A stretch of DNA of 64,000 nt from assembly GCA_963677345.2 (NCBI GenBank), contig CAXXLC010000023.1, positions 1 through 64,000 of the forward strand, in the 5' to 3' direction. Of this stretch, positions 16,023 through 26,206 are shown piece by piece. The first letter of the stretch is position 1; the number at the start of each line of letters is the position of its first letter. The notes under the pieces were generated by a model, which ran no database searches, was not told the origin of the DNA, and worked only from the letters and a program-made list of their open reading frames with translations. A program made the position numbers and the translations under genes. This stretch comes from Saccharicrinis sp963677345. GTDB lineage: Bacteria > Bacteroidota > Bacteroidia > Bacteroidales > Marinilabiliaceae.

Positions 16023-17681
16023 ATGAGCCAGTTTTCAGATAATGATGATTTCATACAAGAACTACTTCAGCAAAGAGATGAACTCTATGCCGAAGTTTCT
16101 CGTTTGCGTGAAGTTGAGAATGGCGGCTTAGATAACCTTGAAAATAAGAATAAAGAATTAGAACATCTTGTTAAGCAACAATCAGAAAAGATTGATAAGC
16201 TATTAGATCAATTAGCCTGGTATAAACGTAAAATATGGAGTCCTTCCAAAGAAAGGTATATACCGGAGAATCCAGATCAAAGAAAAATTGATTGGGACGG
16301 ATTGGACTTATTACCGGAGGAAGAAAAACTGGCAAAAGAAGCAGATAAAGAGATAATCGCTTACGAACGTCGCAAACCACAAAAAGAAAAAAAGAAACCT
16401 GTTCGTTTACCGCTACCTGAAGATCTTAGAAGAGAAGAAGAAGTTATAGAGCCAGAAGGTATAGATGAAAATTGGGTGCGCATTGGAGAGGAAGTTACAG
16501 AAGTGTTAGAATTTAAACCGGGAGAAATTTATGTTCGTAAGATAATACGTCCAAAATATGCAGCAAAGCCGAAATTACAACTTACAGAAGAAGAATCAAG
16601 TGTTCGTACTGCTGCACTACCATCATTACCCTTACCACGAAGTAATGCTGATGCATCAATACTTGCCGAGCTATTAATGAATAAATATTATTATCATTTG
16701 CCTTTTCATCGTCAATTAGCCATGTTTAAACAACTCGGTCTTACATTATCGGCATCAACAGTAAACGGATGGTTTAAGGATGTTTGTAATTTATTAAGGG
16801 CTTTATACGACAGGTTAGAAGAGGTTGTAAAAGATTCTGATTACATTCAAGTTGATGAAAGTACAATTCCTGTAATAAACAATGAAAAGCATAAGGCTGT
16901 AAAATCTTATTTGTGGATGGTACGATCGGTAATGAAAAATATGGTCTTTTTTCATTACGACAAAGGTTCCAGAGCACAAAAAGTCGTAGTAAACCTTCTT
17001 AAAAATTACAAAGGAGCTATTCAAACAGATGGCTATCAGGCTTACTCCATCTATGAGCAAAAAAAAGATGTTTTGCTTCTAGGATGCTGGGCTCATGCGC
17101 GTCGTAAATTTGACGAAAGTAAAAAGGAAGACAAAAAAGGTGCAGAATATGCACTAGCTCAAATTGGGAAACTTTATCAGGTTGAAACCATGGCTGACGA
17201 ACAAAAGCTGGATTATAAACAAAGGGCAGAACTTCGTAAACGGTTAGCATACCCAATTATGGTGGCTTTTGAAAAATGGATTGTGAATTATTATCCTAAA
17301 GTTTTACCCAAAGGGAGAATGGGTAGTGCTTTGAAATATACATATTCTATTTTTCACAGATTATCTCGTTATCACTTGGACGGACGTTACAAAATTGATA
17401 ATAACCTCGCCGAAAATGCCATAAGAGACCTGGCTTTAGGGCGTAAAAATTATTTGTTTTGCGGAAATCATGAAGCAGCAGAAAACGCTGCAGTAATATA
17501 TTCCTTAATGGGATGTTGTAAAGCGGCCAATGTCGATGTCAGGAAATGGTTAATCGATGTTTTAACCAAAATCCCTAGTTACAACGCTGATTACTCAAAA
17601 GATTTAGCGGATCTACTACCTCAAAATTGGAAAAACCTTAATAAAAGTGAGAAAATTCCAACTTATTCTCAGAATTGTTAG
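16023..17681 (+). CDS. tnpC: IS66 family transposase TnpC
   Basis: 552 aa. N-terminal leucine-zipper-like coiled coil (about 15-65), a basic linker, then the DDE transposase domain: YIQVDEST (first Asp), GAIQTDGYQAY (second Asp), a CWAHARRKF block, and the catalytic Glu in NNLAENAIRDLALGRKNYLF. C-terminal IS66 tail present. Intact and probably active with tnpA/tnpB. Confidence 0.95.
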   Translation: MSQFSDNDDFIQELLQQRDELYAEVSRLREVENGGLDNLENKNKELEHLVKQQSEKIDKLLDQLAWYKRKIWSPSKERYIPENPDQRKIDWDGLDLLPEEEKLAKEADKEIIAYERRKPQKEKKKPVRLPLPEDLRREEEVIEPEGIDENWVRIGEEVTEVLEFKPGEIYVRKIIRPKYAAKPKLQLTEEESSVRTAALPSLPLPRSNADASILAELLMNKYYYHLPFHRQLAMFKQLGLTLSASTVNGWFKDVCNLLRALYDRLEEVVKDSDYIQVDESTIPVINNEKHKAVKSYLWMVRSVMKNMVFFHYDKGSRAQKVVVNLLKNYKGAIQTDGYQAYSIYEQKKDVLLLGCWAHARRKFDESKKEDKKGAEYALAQIGKLYQVETMADEQKLDYKQRAELRKRLAYPIMVAFEKWIVNYYPKVLPKGRMGSALKYTYSIFHRLSRYHLDGRYKIDNNLAENAIRDLALGRKNYLFCGNHEAAENAAVIYSLMGCCKAANVDVRKWLIDVLTKIPSYNADYSKDLADLLPQNWKNLNKSEKIPTYSQNC

Positions 17682-17704
17682 AATTTCTTACAAATCCGTA
17701 ATAA

Positions 17705-17992
17705 TTGTTGAATTACCGCATAACTGCAGCCAAATTTTTGGGTATGTACCAGACCGAATGCATACATATAAACAACAAAAAAATTAATAGAGTTCCATTT
17801 TCAAAATATCATGTTTATGAATATAATATTAATCAGGAAAGCCAAAGAACTGGAAAAGACATAATGGAATTTAATATTCTCAAAACCACAAATAATAACT
17901 TTAAATCAGAATTCTGGAAACAAAAAGACATTTTCGAAGACTTACAGTACTCTTTTCATAAATTAAGGAATGCTGATATTTTATCAAAATGA
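17705..17992 (+). pseudogene. Hypothetical coding fragment beside the IS66 element
   Basis: An open frame of 95 codons with no ATG at its edge, running out of the IS66 right end. Its last third (NNFKSEFWKQKDIFEDLQYS) has a degraded second copy at 24112-24195, just outside the other IS66-family element. It probably is the 3' remnant of a gene cut by IS insertion, with a duplicated piece. No family recognised. Confidence 0.3.
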
Positions 17993-18238
17993 ACTTATCG
18001 TAAATTTTAACTGCCATCGCCTAATAATTTAATAGTAAAACTACTATTTAGCATAGAGAAACAATTATTTATATATATTTTTATTTCGCACCCAGCTTGC
18101 GCAGATTTATAATCCGACTAAAAAATTAATTAATCTCTATAATATATTAGTTGAACAAAAAATATTGACTATACACTTATATAGTTGTAAATTAATTCTT
18201 TCAATACTCTGAAACATTTAATCAAATACAAACTATAT

Positions 18239-20260
18239 ATGAAACTTGTATTCATTCTGCTCACCATACACCTTTATGTTTACCCATGTTTTGCGCAAAA
18301 AACCGATTACTATAAAAAAGCAGAAGAATGTATTTCCTCAAATATCGATTCGTCTTATATCTATATCAATAATGCCATCAAAAATGCCAACCCCAAAAAA
18401 GAACTGGTAGCATCCCTTATTTTAAAACAGCAGATTGCAAATATTATTGGAATGCCGGATACCGTAGCCAGTTTATTCACAGATATATATTCAATACTAA
18501 CAGAAATATCAAATGATTCAACAAGAAGTTTTTACCATATTCAAACGGCCAATATGGAAGCCAACGTTTTTTTTAGCAATGGCAATAATAGAAAAGCAGA
18601 CTCTTGCTGGAACTTTGTAAACGAACTGTCTGTAAAATATAAGTTAAGTCAATTTCAAATACCTACCCTTATAAACCTTGGATTATTAAAAAGATCAGAA
18701 GGAAACTTAATTGAATCATTTAACTATTACCAACAGGCATTATGTTTATGTGATAGTTTAAAAAACTTTGACATGAAGTTTTCTGTATTAAATATGATGG
18801 GGCAAATATTAATTGAAGTTGGCAACCCGGATAAAGGTCTTGAGTATTTTAATGACGCAGGGAAATTCGAGGACTCTGTATCTTTTATTGGATATATATC
18901 AGAATGGAAATCGGATATTGGATATGCCTGGTTTAATAAAAATGTACTGGACTCCTCCTTGTTTTATTATAAACAAGCATATGACATTGCACTAATACAC
19001 AAATTACCATTATATAGAGCTTTATCATGCACAAACATAGGAGAGATTCAACTTAAAACTAACGATACCGAGGCTGCCAAGATTAATATTGAGAATGGTT
19101 TAAGATTATTTGGAGAGCTTCACGCAGCCTATGGTGAATTTTATGCCAGAGGACTATTGGGAGAATATTATTTTATAAAAGGGCAATATAGCAAAGCTGA
19201 AAAATGCTTTACTGAATCGGAAAAGCAAATTGCACAACTAAATGTAATTGTTGAATTACAAAAACGTCACTATGAACGAGTATACAAATTGTATAAAAAA
19301 ACCGGTAACTACAAAATGGCTTTATCTGCTTACGAAAAATACAAAGGTGCTGAATATGCCATCCAAAACAAAGAAGTTGTATGGAAAATAGGCCACCTGG
19401 AGAAAGATCTGGATCTTGCTAAAAAGGAACAAATCATTGAAGACCAAAAACAAAACCTGATAATCAAAGACTATAATATCAAACTAATAAAAAACAAGGC
19501 TTACATCTATTTAATGGCAGGATTTTCTATTTTACTAATACTTATTTCATTCATCATCATAAATACAATCAAAAGAAACAAGGACAAGCAAATTTATAAA
19601 TCCGAAGTAGAGCAACTCATAACCAGATATAAATTACAAAACATTCATTCTCAATTGTCGCCACATTTTATATTTAATGCCTTAAATAATTTCTGGCATA
19701 TAATAGAAAGTAAAAACAAAGATTACACTTATAAATACCTTACCAATTTGTCGGGTCTTTTACGCACCGTTCTTGTGAATTCTGAAAAAACAACAATTAC
19801 CCTAAAAGAAGAACTTGATTTTATAAAAAACTTTTTAGATCTGGAGAAAATCAATCAACATAACAAATTTGAATATAGCATAGATATTGCAAAGGATATT
19901 AGTATTTACACACCAATAATTCCAATGTGCATTCAAACTCATGTTGAAAATGCATTAAAACATGGAATCAACCCAAAGCCCACCAAAGGAAATATTTTAA
20001 TTTCCATACAAAACAACGAGAACCATATGCTTGTACGCATAGAAGATGACGGGATCGGAAGGGAAAAATCGTTGGCAAACAAAACAATATCAACAGGTAT
20101 TGGCATACGATCTCAAAAAGAGATTATCGATTTATTTAATACCAAAAACCTGTCAAAAATCAACCTTAATATCATTGACTTAATGGAGGATAACAATCAA
20201 AACTCAGGAACTCGTGTAGAAATTAAAATACCTTTCAGATACTCTTATTCATTCAATTAA
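18239..20260 (+). CDS. TPR sensor histidine kinase (LytS/His_kinase type)
   Basis: 673 aa. Signal peptide (about 1-19), an extracytoplasmic TPR array (about 30-390; repeated units such as IESFNYYQQALCLCDSLKN), a coiled coil, one transmembrane helix (about 420-442), then a His_kinase domain: HSQLSPHFIFNALNNFWHII carries the phospho-acceptor His, and a HATPase with HVENALKHGI (N box) and IEDDGIGR (G box). First gene of a three-gene unit with the LytTR regulator (20 bp downstream) and a serpin, so it probably senses an envelope or protease cue. Confidence 0.9.
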   Translation: MKLVFILLTIHLYVYPCFAQKTDYYKKAEECISSNIDSSYIYINNAIKNANPKKELVASLILKQQIANIIGMPDTVASLFTDIYSILTEISNDSTRSFYHIQTANMEANVFFSNGNNRKADSCWNFVNELSVKYKLSQFQIPTLINLGLLKRSEGNLIESFNYYQQALCLCDSLKNFDMKFSVLNMMGQILIEVGNPDKGLEYFNDAGKFEDSVSFIGYISEWKSDIGYAWFNKNVLDSSLFYYKQAYDIALIHKLPLYRALSCTNIGEIQLKTNDTEAAKINIENGLRLFGELHAAYGEFYARGLLGEYYFIKGQYSKAEKCFTESEKQIAQLNVIVELQKRHYERVYKLYKKTGNYKMALSAYEKYKGAEYAIQNKEVVWKIGHLEKDLDLAKKEQIIEDQKQNLIIKDYNIKLIKNKAYIYLMAGFSILLILISFIIINTIKRNKDKQIYKSEVEQLITRYKLQNIHSQLSPHFIFNALNNFWHIIESKNKDYTYKYLTNLSGLLRTVLVNSEKTTITLKEELDFIKNFLDLEKINQHNKFEYSIDIAKDISIYTPIIPMCIQTHVENALKHGINPKPTKGNILISIQNNENHMLVRIEDDGIGREKSLANKTISTGIGIRSQKEIIDLFNTKNLSKINLNIIDLMEDNNQNSGTRVEIKIPFRYSYSFN

Positions 20261-20280
20261 TTCCACTCAACAAATTGGCC

Positions 20281-21072
20281 ATGAACCTTCTTTTTCAGGA
20301 CAAAAAAATTCTTAACAATAGCATCAATACGCTTATTGTTGATGATTCAAACAGAGCAATTGAAAATATTAAAAATTTACTCGTAAACAATGAGGATATT
20401 AACATCATTGCAACTGCCAATAATGTGAAAGAAGCCATACGAATAATATTAAAGTATAAACCATCATTGGTGTTTTTAGACGTTGAGATGCCTATTCAAA
20501 ACGGATTCGATTTAATATCCGAGTTACTAAAACTCAATATAGAATTACCCAAATTTATTTTTACTACAGGATATGATCATTATGCCATTGAAGCTTTGCG
20601 TAATAACGCTGTTGACTTTTTATTAAAACCTATTGATCCATTAGAGTTATCACTTGCGATCCAACGATATAAAAAAACAATGAATAAAACGTCTGAAGAT
20701 CTGAATTTAAAAACGCTTGTACAAACAAAAAGAATACTTTTACCTACAATAACCGGATTGAAACAGATACCTTTAAATAATGTTTTGTACTTTCAAAAAG
20801 AAAACAATTCAACTGAAAATGTATGTGTCTGTTACAGTTCTTCTAATAAGGAAACTATTCCCGGACATTTATCGATAAAACATATTAAAGAATTGCTACC
20901 GGAAGATGACTTTTTTCAAATTGACAGATGCACTATTATTAATCTTGACTATCTTACAGATATAGAAACAAAGACCAGGACATGTTTACTTTGCAAATGT
21001 GACGAGACAATAAAATTATCCATCTCCAGAGCCAGATTAAAAGTATTTAAAGAAATGCATAACACAATATAA
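20281..21072 (+). CDS. LytTR-type response regulator
   Basis: 263 aa from ATG 20281; a TTG at 20275 would add two residues. Receiver domain (about 14-130): VDDSNRAIENI, phospho-acceptor Asp in PSLVFLDVEMP, and the conserved Lys in VDFLLKPID. C-terminal LytTR DNA-binding domain (about 155-260; QIDRCTIINLDYLTDIE). Cognate partner of the preceding kinase by position. The serpin gene starts 10 bp after it. Confidence 0.93.
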   Translation: MNLLFQDKKILNNSINTLIVDDSNRAIENIKNLLVNNEDINIIATANNVKEAIRIILKYKPSLVFLDVEMPIQNGFDLISELLKLNIELPKFIFTTGYDHYAIEALRNNAVDFLLKPIDPLELSLAIQRYKKTMNKTSEDLNLKTLVQTKRILLPTITGLKQIPLNNVLYFQKENNSTENVCVCYSSSNKETIPGHLSIKHIKELLPEDDFFQIDRCTIINLDYLTDIETKTRTCLLCKCDETIKLSISRARLKVFKEMHNTI

Positions 21073-21082
21073 TACAATCATT

Positions 21083-22279
21083 ATGAATGCAACACTTACT
21101 ATAATGCGCACAATTATATTAACGTTAATGATGTTAATACCTATAAAAAACTTCGCTCAGAATAATTCTGAAACAGTATCTTCAGCCATAAATAATTACA
21201 GTGTTAACTTATACAAAAGCACTTTAAATGCTAATGACAACATCTTAATTTCACCCATAAGCTCATATATTCCCTTAACAGCCATTTATGAAGGTGCTCA
21301 AGGGAAAACACAGGATGAATTAAAAAACGTACTAAACATTAAGAGTCAAGCCCATAGCCTCCAAATCGATTCTCTCACAAAAAAAATAACCGCTTCTAAT
21401 GCGACCTTAACCATTTCAAATGCTGTTTGGTTAGACAATTCATTTGAACTTAGGGATGCATTTAAGAACCTTTTAACTGAACAATTCTCCGCTGAGTTCA
21501 CAAATATTGATTTCGGGAATCCTCCAAAATCAGCTTCTACGATAAACAACTGGGTAGCAGACAAAACAAATAACTATATTAAAAAAATCATATCACCTAA
21601 TAACATAAACAATGAAGCTGCAATGATTTTAACAAATGCCATTTTTTTTAAAGGAGAATGGAAAGAAAAATTTGACAGTACATTAACAAAACCTGATCGC
21701 TTTTACAGCATCAGTAAAAGTAAAACAAAAATAGATTTTATGCACCAGACAGATATATTTCAGTATGCTGAGATCGAAAATGCACAATTTATATCCATCC
21801 CCTACAAAGACAATAAAAACTATTTTTGTATACTTCTGCCGAAAAAAAAATGTGGCATTCATCAGTTAGAAAAAAAGTTTAATAACAACCTTTTAGACAG
21901 CATTATTTCTTCAACCACAAAAATAAGGACAAAACTATCTATCCCCAAATTTAAACTAGAAACCGAATGTGATTTAAAAAAACCGCTACAAGAATCCGGA
22001 ATAAACACTGTATTTACACCTCAAGCTGATTTATCCGGCATATCCGATCAAAAACCTTTATTTATTAGCGCCATTAAGCATAAGACCTTTATTTCACTTA
22101 ACGAAACCAAAACTATTGCTACCGGAGCAACCGCTGTTTCCATGGCGTTGACTTCTTTCAATCCCAAGTCTTCAGAACCCATTGAATTTAAAGCAGACCA
22201 TCCTTTTATCTTTTTCATCTACAACAAAAAAACTGATACAATCCTTTTTATTGGAAGGTATGTGAAAGTGATGAAATAA
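21083..22279 (+). CDS. Secreted serpin-family protease inhibitor
   Basis: 398 aa (391 from ATG 21104, which starts the signal peptide MRTIILTLMMLIPIKNFAQ). Full serpin fold length. Visible family blocks: ILISPISSYIPLTAIYEGAQGKT (near the N-terminus), AMILTNAIFFKGEWKEKFD, and a C-terminal ADHPFIFFIYNKKTDTILFIGR. The reactive-centre hinge reads NETKTIATGATAVSMAL, with small residues at the hinge as needed for inhibitory serpins; the P1 residue lies in the SFNPKSS region but cannot be fixed by eye. Encoded with a two-component system, so expression may respond to an external protease. Confidence 0.92.
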   Translation: MNATLTIMRTIILTLMMLIPIKNFAQNNSETVSSAINNYSVNLYKSTLNANDNILISPISSYIPLTAIYEGAQGKTQDELKNVLNIKSQAHSLQIDSLTKKITASNATLTISNAVWLDNSFELRDAFKNLLTEQFSAEFTNIDFGNPPKSASTINNWVADKTNNYIKKIISPNNINNEAAMILTNAIFFKGEWKEKFDSTLTKPDRFYSISKSKTKIDFMHQTDIFQYAEIENAQFISIPYKDNKNYFCILLPKKKCGIHQLEKKFNNNLLDSIISSTTKIRTKLSIPKFKLETECDLKKPLQESGINTVFTPQADLSGISDQKPLFISAIKHKTFISLNETKTIATGATAVSMALTSFNPKSSEPIEFKADHPFIFFIYNKKTDTILFIGRYVKVMK

Positions 22280-22597
22280 GATTGTCATAAAGCTTACCTG
22301 GATAAACCGGGATAGATAAGATATTTTGAGATAAGAAACTTATTTACATCTTCTAAATATATTTAGTTTATAGATTTTTATGCAAGCTGCAAGTTCCTTT
22401 CTCCTTGTTCCCTGTTCCTTTCTTCTTCTTGCCCAAAATATTCTGCCAAAAAAAACAAGAATATTTGGGGTAAGGGACTAAGGTATCACCTAAAGAAGGA
22501 TTGGAAAAACGATTGGATATACCTACAACATATATCACAAGTTTTACAGCATCCTGTCAAAGAATAAATTACTGCTGCATTTTCAACAGCTTCAAGA

Positions 22598-24111
22598 GTA
22601 ACTATTCAGTCGAGCCTTAAACTATAGCAATAGCACGAAGCGTATCAAAGGGATTTTGAGAACTCTTGATAGCTGTATCTATAATAGATCTTTGTATTGC
22701 ATAATGATTTGCACCTTCAAATGATTTGAAGAAACCACTGACTTTTTGTTTTACTTTAAAATTTCTCACAGCCCGTTCCGAAGCATTATTATCAGGAGGA
22801 ACATCAGGTTGATTTAGGAATGTAAATACATAATCAGCATATTTTACTAATCTGTTTCTAAAGACAACCACTTCTTTTAATGTTTCGCTAATCTGCTTAT
22901 TCTGGAGTTTCACAAATGATTTAAATATTTGTGCTTTAGTTGCCTTATCATCCCAATTATTGTTGTAGATTTTTAGGGCTTTAATAATAAGCGTTTTCAT
23001 TTTCGATGCCCAGTTGCTTTTGGGATATTTCTGGATAAAGAATTCAAGCTCTCTTAAAAGATGGGCAGTACACAATTGGTGATTCCCTGCTTGTGTTTTA
23101 AAATAAGGTTTCCAACAATCTGTTACCAAAGTATTGTTTTTAAAACCTTCCGGCATAATTTCCTCAATAGCATCATAACCTCGTTTCTGATGAACGGATA
23201 AAAAGGTAGATTGTGCATTTTGAAAGACCCATGCCCAATGAAGTTTTCCATTAATATTAGTTCCTGTTTCATCAGCTCCAACAGTACAATGAGAAAGTAC
23301 ATTGTTACGTATTTGCTCGTAGAAAGGAGTTGCTTTTTTAGTGAACTTACCAATCAGATAGTTTAAACCTCCAGTACTAATTTTTAACCCTAATATGGTA
23401 TTAAAGAATTCACGCAAGCGGTCATAAGGCATATATTGGCGAGTGTACATATAAGCAGCTAAGGCCTGAGCGTTTGTACCATAACTAACAGGTGTATTTA
23501 CTTGATTAGGATAGCATCCCTTGTTTACCATTCCACAACTGCATTGTTTATGGTAAATACGGTGTTCGGTAATCACTGGTTTAATAGGTGGTATGTCAAT
23601 TACCTGACGCCTTCCTGCAAATGTGCCTGCAATATCTGAAAGATTATTGCCACAACACTTACAATAATTTGAATAGTGTTCTTGTATAACTGTTGGTTCT
23701 TCGACCATTTTTAGTGTATTGCCTTTATGTCCTGATTGCCCTCCTGGTTTTTTGCCTGATTTTTTTCGTAATGATTGTGTTCTAGGTAATTTGGGAAAAT
23801 CAGATGAAGGTGGCTTGCTGCTATTTCTACTGTTCTTTGGTGTTTCATAATGAGAAAGACGTTCTTTGAGGGTGGCATTTTCCTTGCGAAGTTCCTTGTT
23901 CTCTGTTTCGAGTTTATTAACTCTAACAAGTAAGGCATCTAATTTTTCTTCTATACTTTTCTTCTTTCCCATGCAGATGCAAAGGTCGACATACCTACTC
24001 TTTACTGAAACTATATTTCATATTCTTTATTCACAATTTTCTTTATTTCAGTAATACTTATCAACATTCTCCAGAAAAATTTATGTTTTTAAAATTTGAC
24101 TGAATAGTTAC
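22598..24111 (-). mobile_element. IS66-family single-ORF element (ISBst12-like) with terminal inverted repeats
   Basis: 1514 bp bounded by perfect 14-bp inverted ends GTAACTATTCAGTC (22598-22611) and GACTGAATAGTTAC (24098-24111). One transposase gene fills it. The flanking 8-mers (CTTCAAGA and ACAATTTT) do not match, so there is no target duplication; the present ends may have come from recombination between copies. Confidence 0.85.
22617..23972 (-). CDS. IS66-family transposase (ISBst12 subgroup)
   Basis: 451 aa. N-terminal coiled coil (about 5-42), the conserved NSRNSSKPPSSDFPK linker, a zinc-binding C2C2 region (YCKCCGNN, CSCG), then the DDE domain with VGADETGTNINGKLHW, LVTDCWKPYF, CTAHLLREL and DNNASERAVRNFKVKQKVSG with the catalytic Glu. 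No tnpA/tnpB, as usual for this subgroup. Intact. Confidence 0.93.
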   Translation of the reverse strand: MGKKKSIEEKLDALLVRVNKLETENKELRKENATLKERLSHYETPKNSRNSSKPPSSDFPKLPRTQSLRKKSGKKPGGQSGHKGNTLKMVEEPTVIQEHYSNYCKCCGNNLSDIAGTFAGRRQVIDIPPIKPVITEHRIYHKQCSCGMVNKGCYPNQVNTPVSYGTNAQALAAYMYTRQYMPYDRLREFFNTILGLKISTGGLNYLIGKFTKKATPFYEQIRNNVLSHCTVGADETGTNINGKLHWAWVFQNAQSTFLSVHQKRGYDAIEEIMPEGFKNNTLVTDCWKPYFKTQAGNHQLCTAHLLRELEFFIQKYPKSNWASKMKTLIIKALKIYNNNWDDKATKAQIFKSFVKLQNKQISETLKEVVVFRNRLVKYADYVFTFLNQPDVPPDNNASERAVRNFKVKQKVSGFFKSFEGANHYAIQRSIIDTAIKSSQNPFDTLRAIAIV

Positions 24112-24195
24112 ACAATTTTAAATCAGAATTCTGGAAGCAAAAAAATACTTGTAAATACTTATCTTATTCATATACAGAACTAAGAAATGCGGATA
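24112..24195 (+). repeat. Degraded duplicate of 17888-17990
   Basis: AATTTTAAATCAGAATTCTGG and the following AT-rich stretch match the end of the coding fragment at 17.9 kb with scattered changes and frame loss. The two copies bracket the kinase-regulator-serpin operon plus an IS, which suggests that the operon was inserted or duplicated with flanking DNA. Confidence 0.45.
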
Positions 24196-24210
24196 TTTAC
24201 TAAAAATAAA

Positions 24211-24861
24211 TTAATTCACAACTTTAACACTCTTCTGGTAAAACTTACAATATTCCTGCAAGCCACATTTTGAACACTTTGGTTTTCGGGCAATACAAAC
24301 ATATCGTCCATGTAATATTAACCAGTGATGTGCTATGGGTAGTAATTCCTCCGGAAAGTATTTAACCAATTGCTTTTCTGTTTCTAATGGTGTTTTTGAG
24401 TTTGTTGTTAAGCCAATTCTTTCTGAAACTCTGAATACATGAGTATCTACAGCCATTGCAGGTTTTTCAAATACTACACTTGCAATAACATTAGCCGTTT
24501 TACGTCCTACTCCTGGTAATTTCTGAAGTTCTTTTATATCATCAGGCACCACATTATTAAAATCATTAACCAACATCTTGGCCATTCCAACCAGATGCTT
24601 GCTTTTATTATTGGGATAGGTACATGAACGTATATAATCAAAAACCTCTTCTGGTGTTGACTCAGCCAATTTATCCGGTGTAGGAAAACGTTGAAATAAA
24701 TCAGGAGTAATCATGTTTACCCTTTTATCAGTACACTGTGCCGACAAAATTACAGCAACCAATAATTCGTAAGGATTAGAATAATGCAGTTCAGTTTCAG
24801 CAATAGGCATATTTACCTTAAACCATTCTATTATATTTTCAAAACGTTCTTTCTTTGTCAT
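24211..24861 (-). CDS. nth: Endonuclease III (DNA glycosylase/AP lyase)
   Basis: 216 aa. Excises oxidised pyrimidines in base-excision repair. HhH-GPD domain: LPGVGRKTANVIASV with the catalytic Lys, and the catalytic Asp in MAVDTHVFRVSERIGL. C-terminal iron-sulphur loop CX6CX2CX5C is complete (CIARKPKCSKCGLQEYC). Normal length. Confidence 0.96.
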   Translation of the reverse strand: MTKKERFENIIEWFKVNMPIAETELHYSNPYELLVAVILSAQCTDKRVNMITPDLFQRFPTPDKLAESTPEEVFDYIRSCTYPNNKSKHLVGMAKMLVNDFNNVVPDDIKELQKLPGVGRKTANVIASVVFEKPAMAVDTHVFRVSERIGLTTNSKTPLETEKQLVKYFPEELLPIAHHWLILHGRYVCIARKPKCSKCGLQEYCKFYQKSVKVVN

Positions 24862-24929
24862 AACTTATAAAACAACTTCATACAATACTCTTACAACAGA
24901 CTATTGATTAATTACAAATTCCATCAAGA

Positions 24930-25200
24930 GTTGAAAACTCTTTCGTAAACACCCAATACCCTTAGGGATTTCATCCCTAAAACCCTGACTTACTTTCCTT
25001 TTCTTGATAAAAGAAAGTAAGCAAAGAAAATCAAGACTGCGCCTGCTTCGTTATAAAAACTACGGTTTTCTGCTCTAAATCACTAAAAACTCACACCTTC
25101 CTGCGTCAGGTGTTCAAACAATATGCGATTTTTCGACCCAAAAACCTTGTTTTTATACTCACCAGACGAGGTCTATGATGTATGCGAAGCTGTAAAACAA
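24930..25200. repeat. Structured intergenic region between nth and the ZIP gene
   Basis: No gene. Holds hairpins TTAGGGAT/ATCCCTAA (24962-24980) and CTTACTTTC/GAAAGTAAG (24989-25021) followed by GC-richer segments with CCTGCGTCAGG and ACCAGACGAGGTC. It resembles dispersed Bacteroidota intergenic repeats by composition; only one copy is in the window, so the repeat nature is inference. Confidence 0.35.
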
Positions 25201-25312
25201 CTTTTCAACCCTTGATCCGCATTACAAATAGAATAATAAATTGATTAAAGCAATTTTTGGATACCACCATGTAAATCAATCTTTTGTCTTACGTCTTTTG
25301 TCTAATCATCTA

Positions 25313-26137
25313 TTACAAAAACATTAATAAACTAACTGCCATAACCACCATTCCTGCAAACAACCCATAAATAGATAAATGGTGTTCGCCATATTTTTGA
25401 GCCGCCGGTAAAAGTTCATCAATACTAATAAACACCATAATTCCTGCTACTCCGGCAAAAATAACCCCAAACATGGTGGGTGATAAAAACGGCATTAAAA
25501 CCAAGTAACCAACTATAGCACCAATAGGTTCAGCTAATCCCGATAAAAAACTTAATCTGAAAGCTCGTCTTCTGCTGCCTGTTGCAAAATACACCGGTAC
25601 CGAAACGGCAATACCTTCCGGGATATTATGTATCGCAATAGCAACTGCAATGGCAATACCTAAATTCGGATCAGTTAATGCAGCTGTAAAAGTGGCTAAA
25701 CCTTCCGGAAAATTATGGATACCAATAGCCAAAGCTGTAAAAACACCCATACGCATTAAATGACTGGCTTTTTTACGCTTCTCCTCTGTCATATCCTCAA
25801 TTTTCTCCATCTCATGAGGGTTTTCTGCTGAAGGAATAAACTTATCAATAAGTGCAATCAATAACATCCCGGCAAAGAAGGAAATTACAGTTAACCAGGT
25901 TCCCCACACCTCATCATATGATTCAACAAGATTATCTTTAGCTTTTACAAAAATCTCAACAAAAGAAACATATATCATTACTCCTGCTGAAAACCCAAGC
26001 GCAACAGATAAAAATTTCGTATTTGTTTTCTTTGCAAAAAAGGCCATTGCACTACCAATACCCGTTGCTAAACCAGCAAATAAGGTGAGTCCGAATGCCA
26101 TTAAAATCTGATCAAAGGAAATTTGACTTAAATCCAT
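25313..26137 (-). CDS. zupT: ZIP-family metal (zinc) transporter, ZupT-like
   Basis: 274 aa inner-membrane protein with eight hydrophobic segments. Metal-site motifs on the central helices: IHNFPEGLATF and IHNIPEGIAVSVPVYF, the HNxPEG pairs of GufA/ZupT-type carriers, and a charged cytoplasmic loop (about 105-130). Imports zinc and possibly other divalent metals. A 16-bp perfect palindrome 70 bp upstream may be a metalloregulator operator. Confidence 0.92.
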   Translation of the reverse strand: MDLSQISFDQILMAFGLTLFAGLATGIGSAMAFFAKKTNTKFLSVALGFSAGVMIYVSFVEIFVKAKDNLVESYDEVWGTWLTVISFFAGMLLIALIDKFIPSAENPHEMEKIEDMTEEKRKKASHLMRMGVFTALAIGIHNFPEGLATFTAALTDPNLGIAIAVAIAIHNIPEGIAVSVPVYFATGSRRRAFRLSFLSGLAEPIGAIVGYLVLMPFLSPTMFGVIFAGVAGIMVFISIDELLPAAQKYGEHHLSIYGLFAGMVVMAVSLLMFL

Positions 26138-26206
26138 AATAATATCTTCACATATAATAATTAACGGGAAACTATTTCACACGACAAAAAAAACGAAATG
26201 TTACTA

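Larger units (their letters stand above)
15254..17681 (+). mobile_element. IS66-family insertion sequence (tnpA-tnpB-tnpC)
   Basis: Three consecutive genes in the canonical IS66 order with short gaps. Ends could not be fixed: a candidate right end lies near 17690-17735 (GTTATGCGGTAATT on the minus strand) and a weak GTTATG match near 15238, but no convincing terminal inverted repeat or 8-bp duplication was found. Confidence 0.8.
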
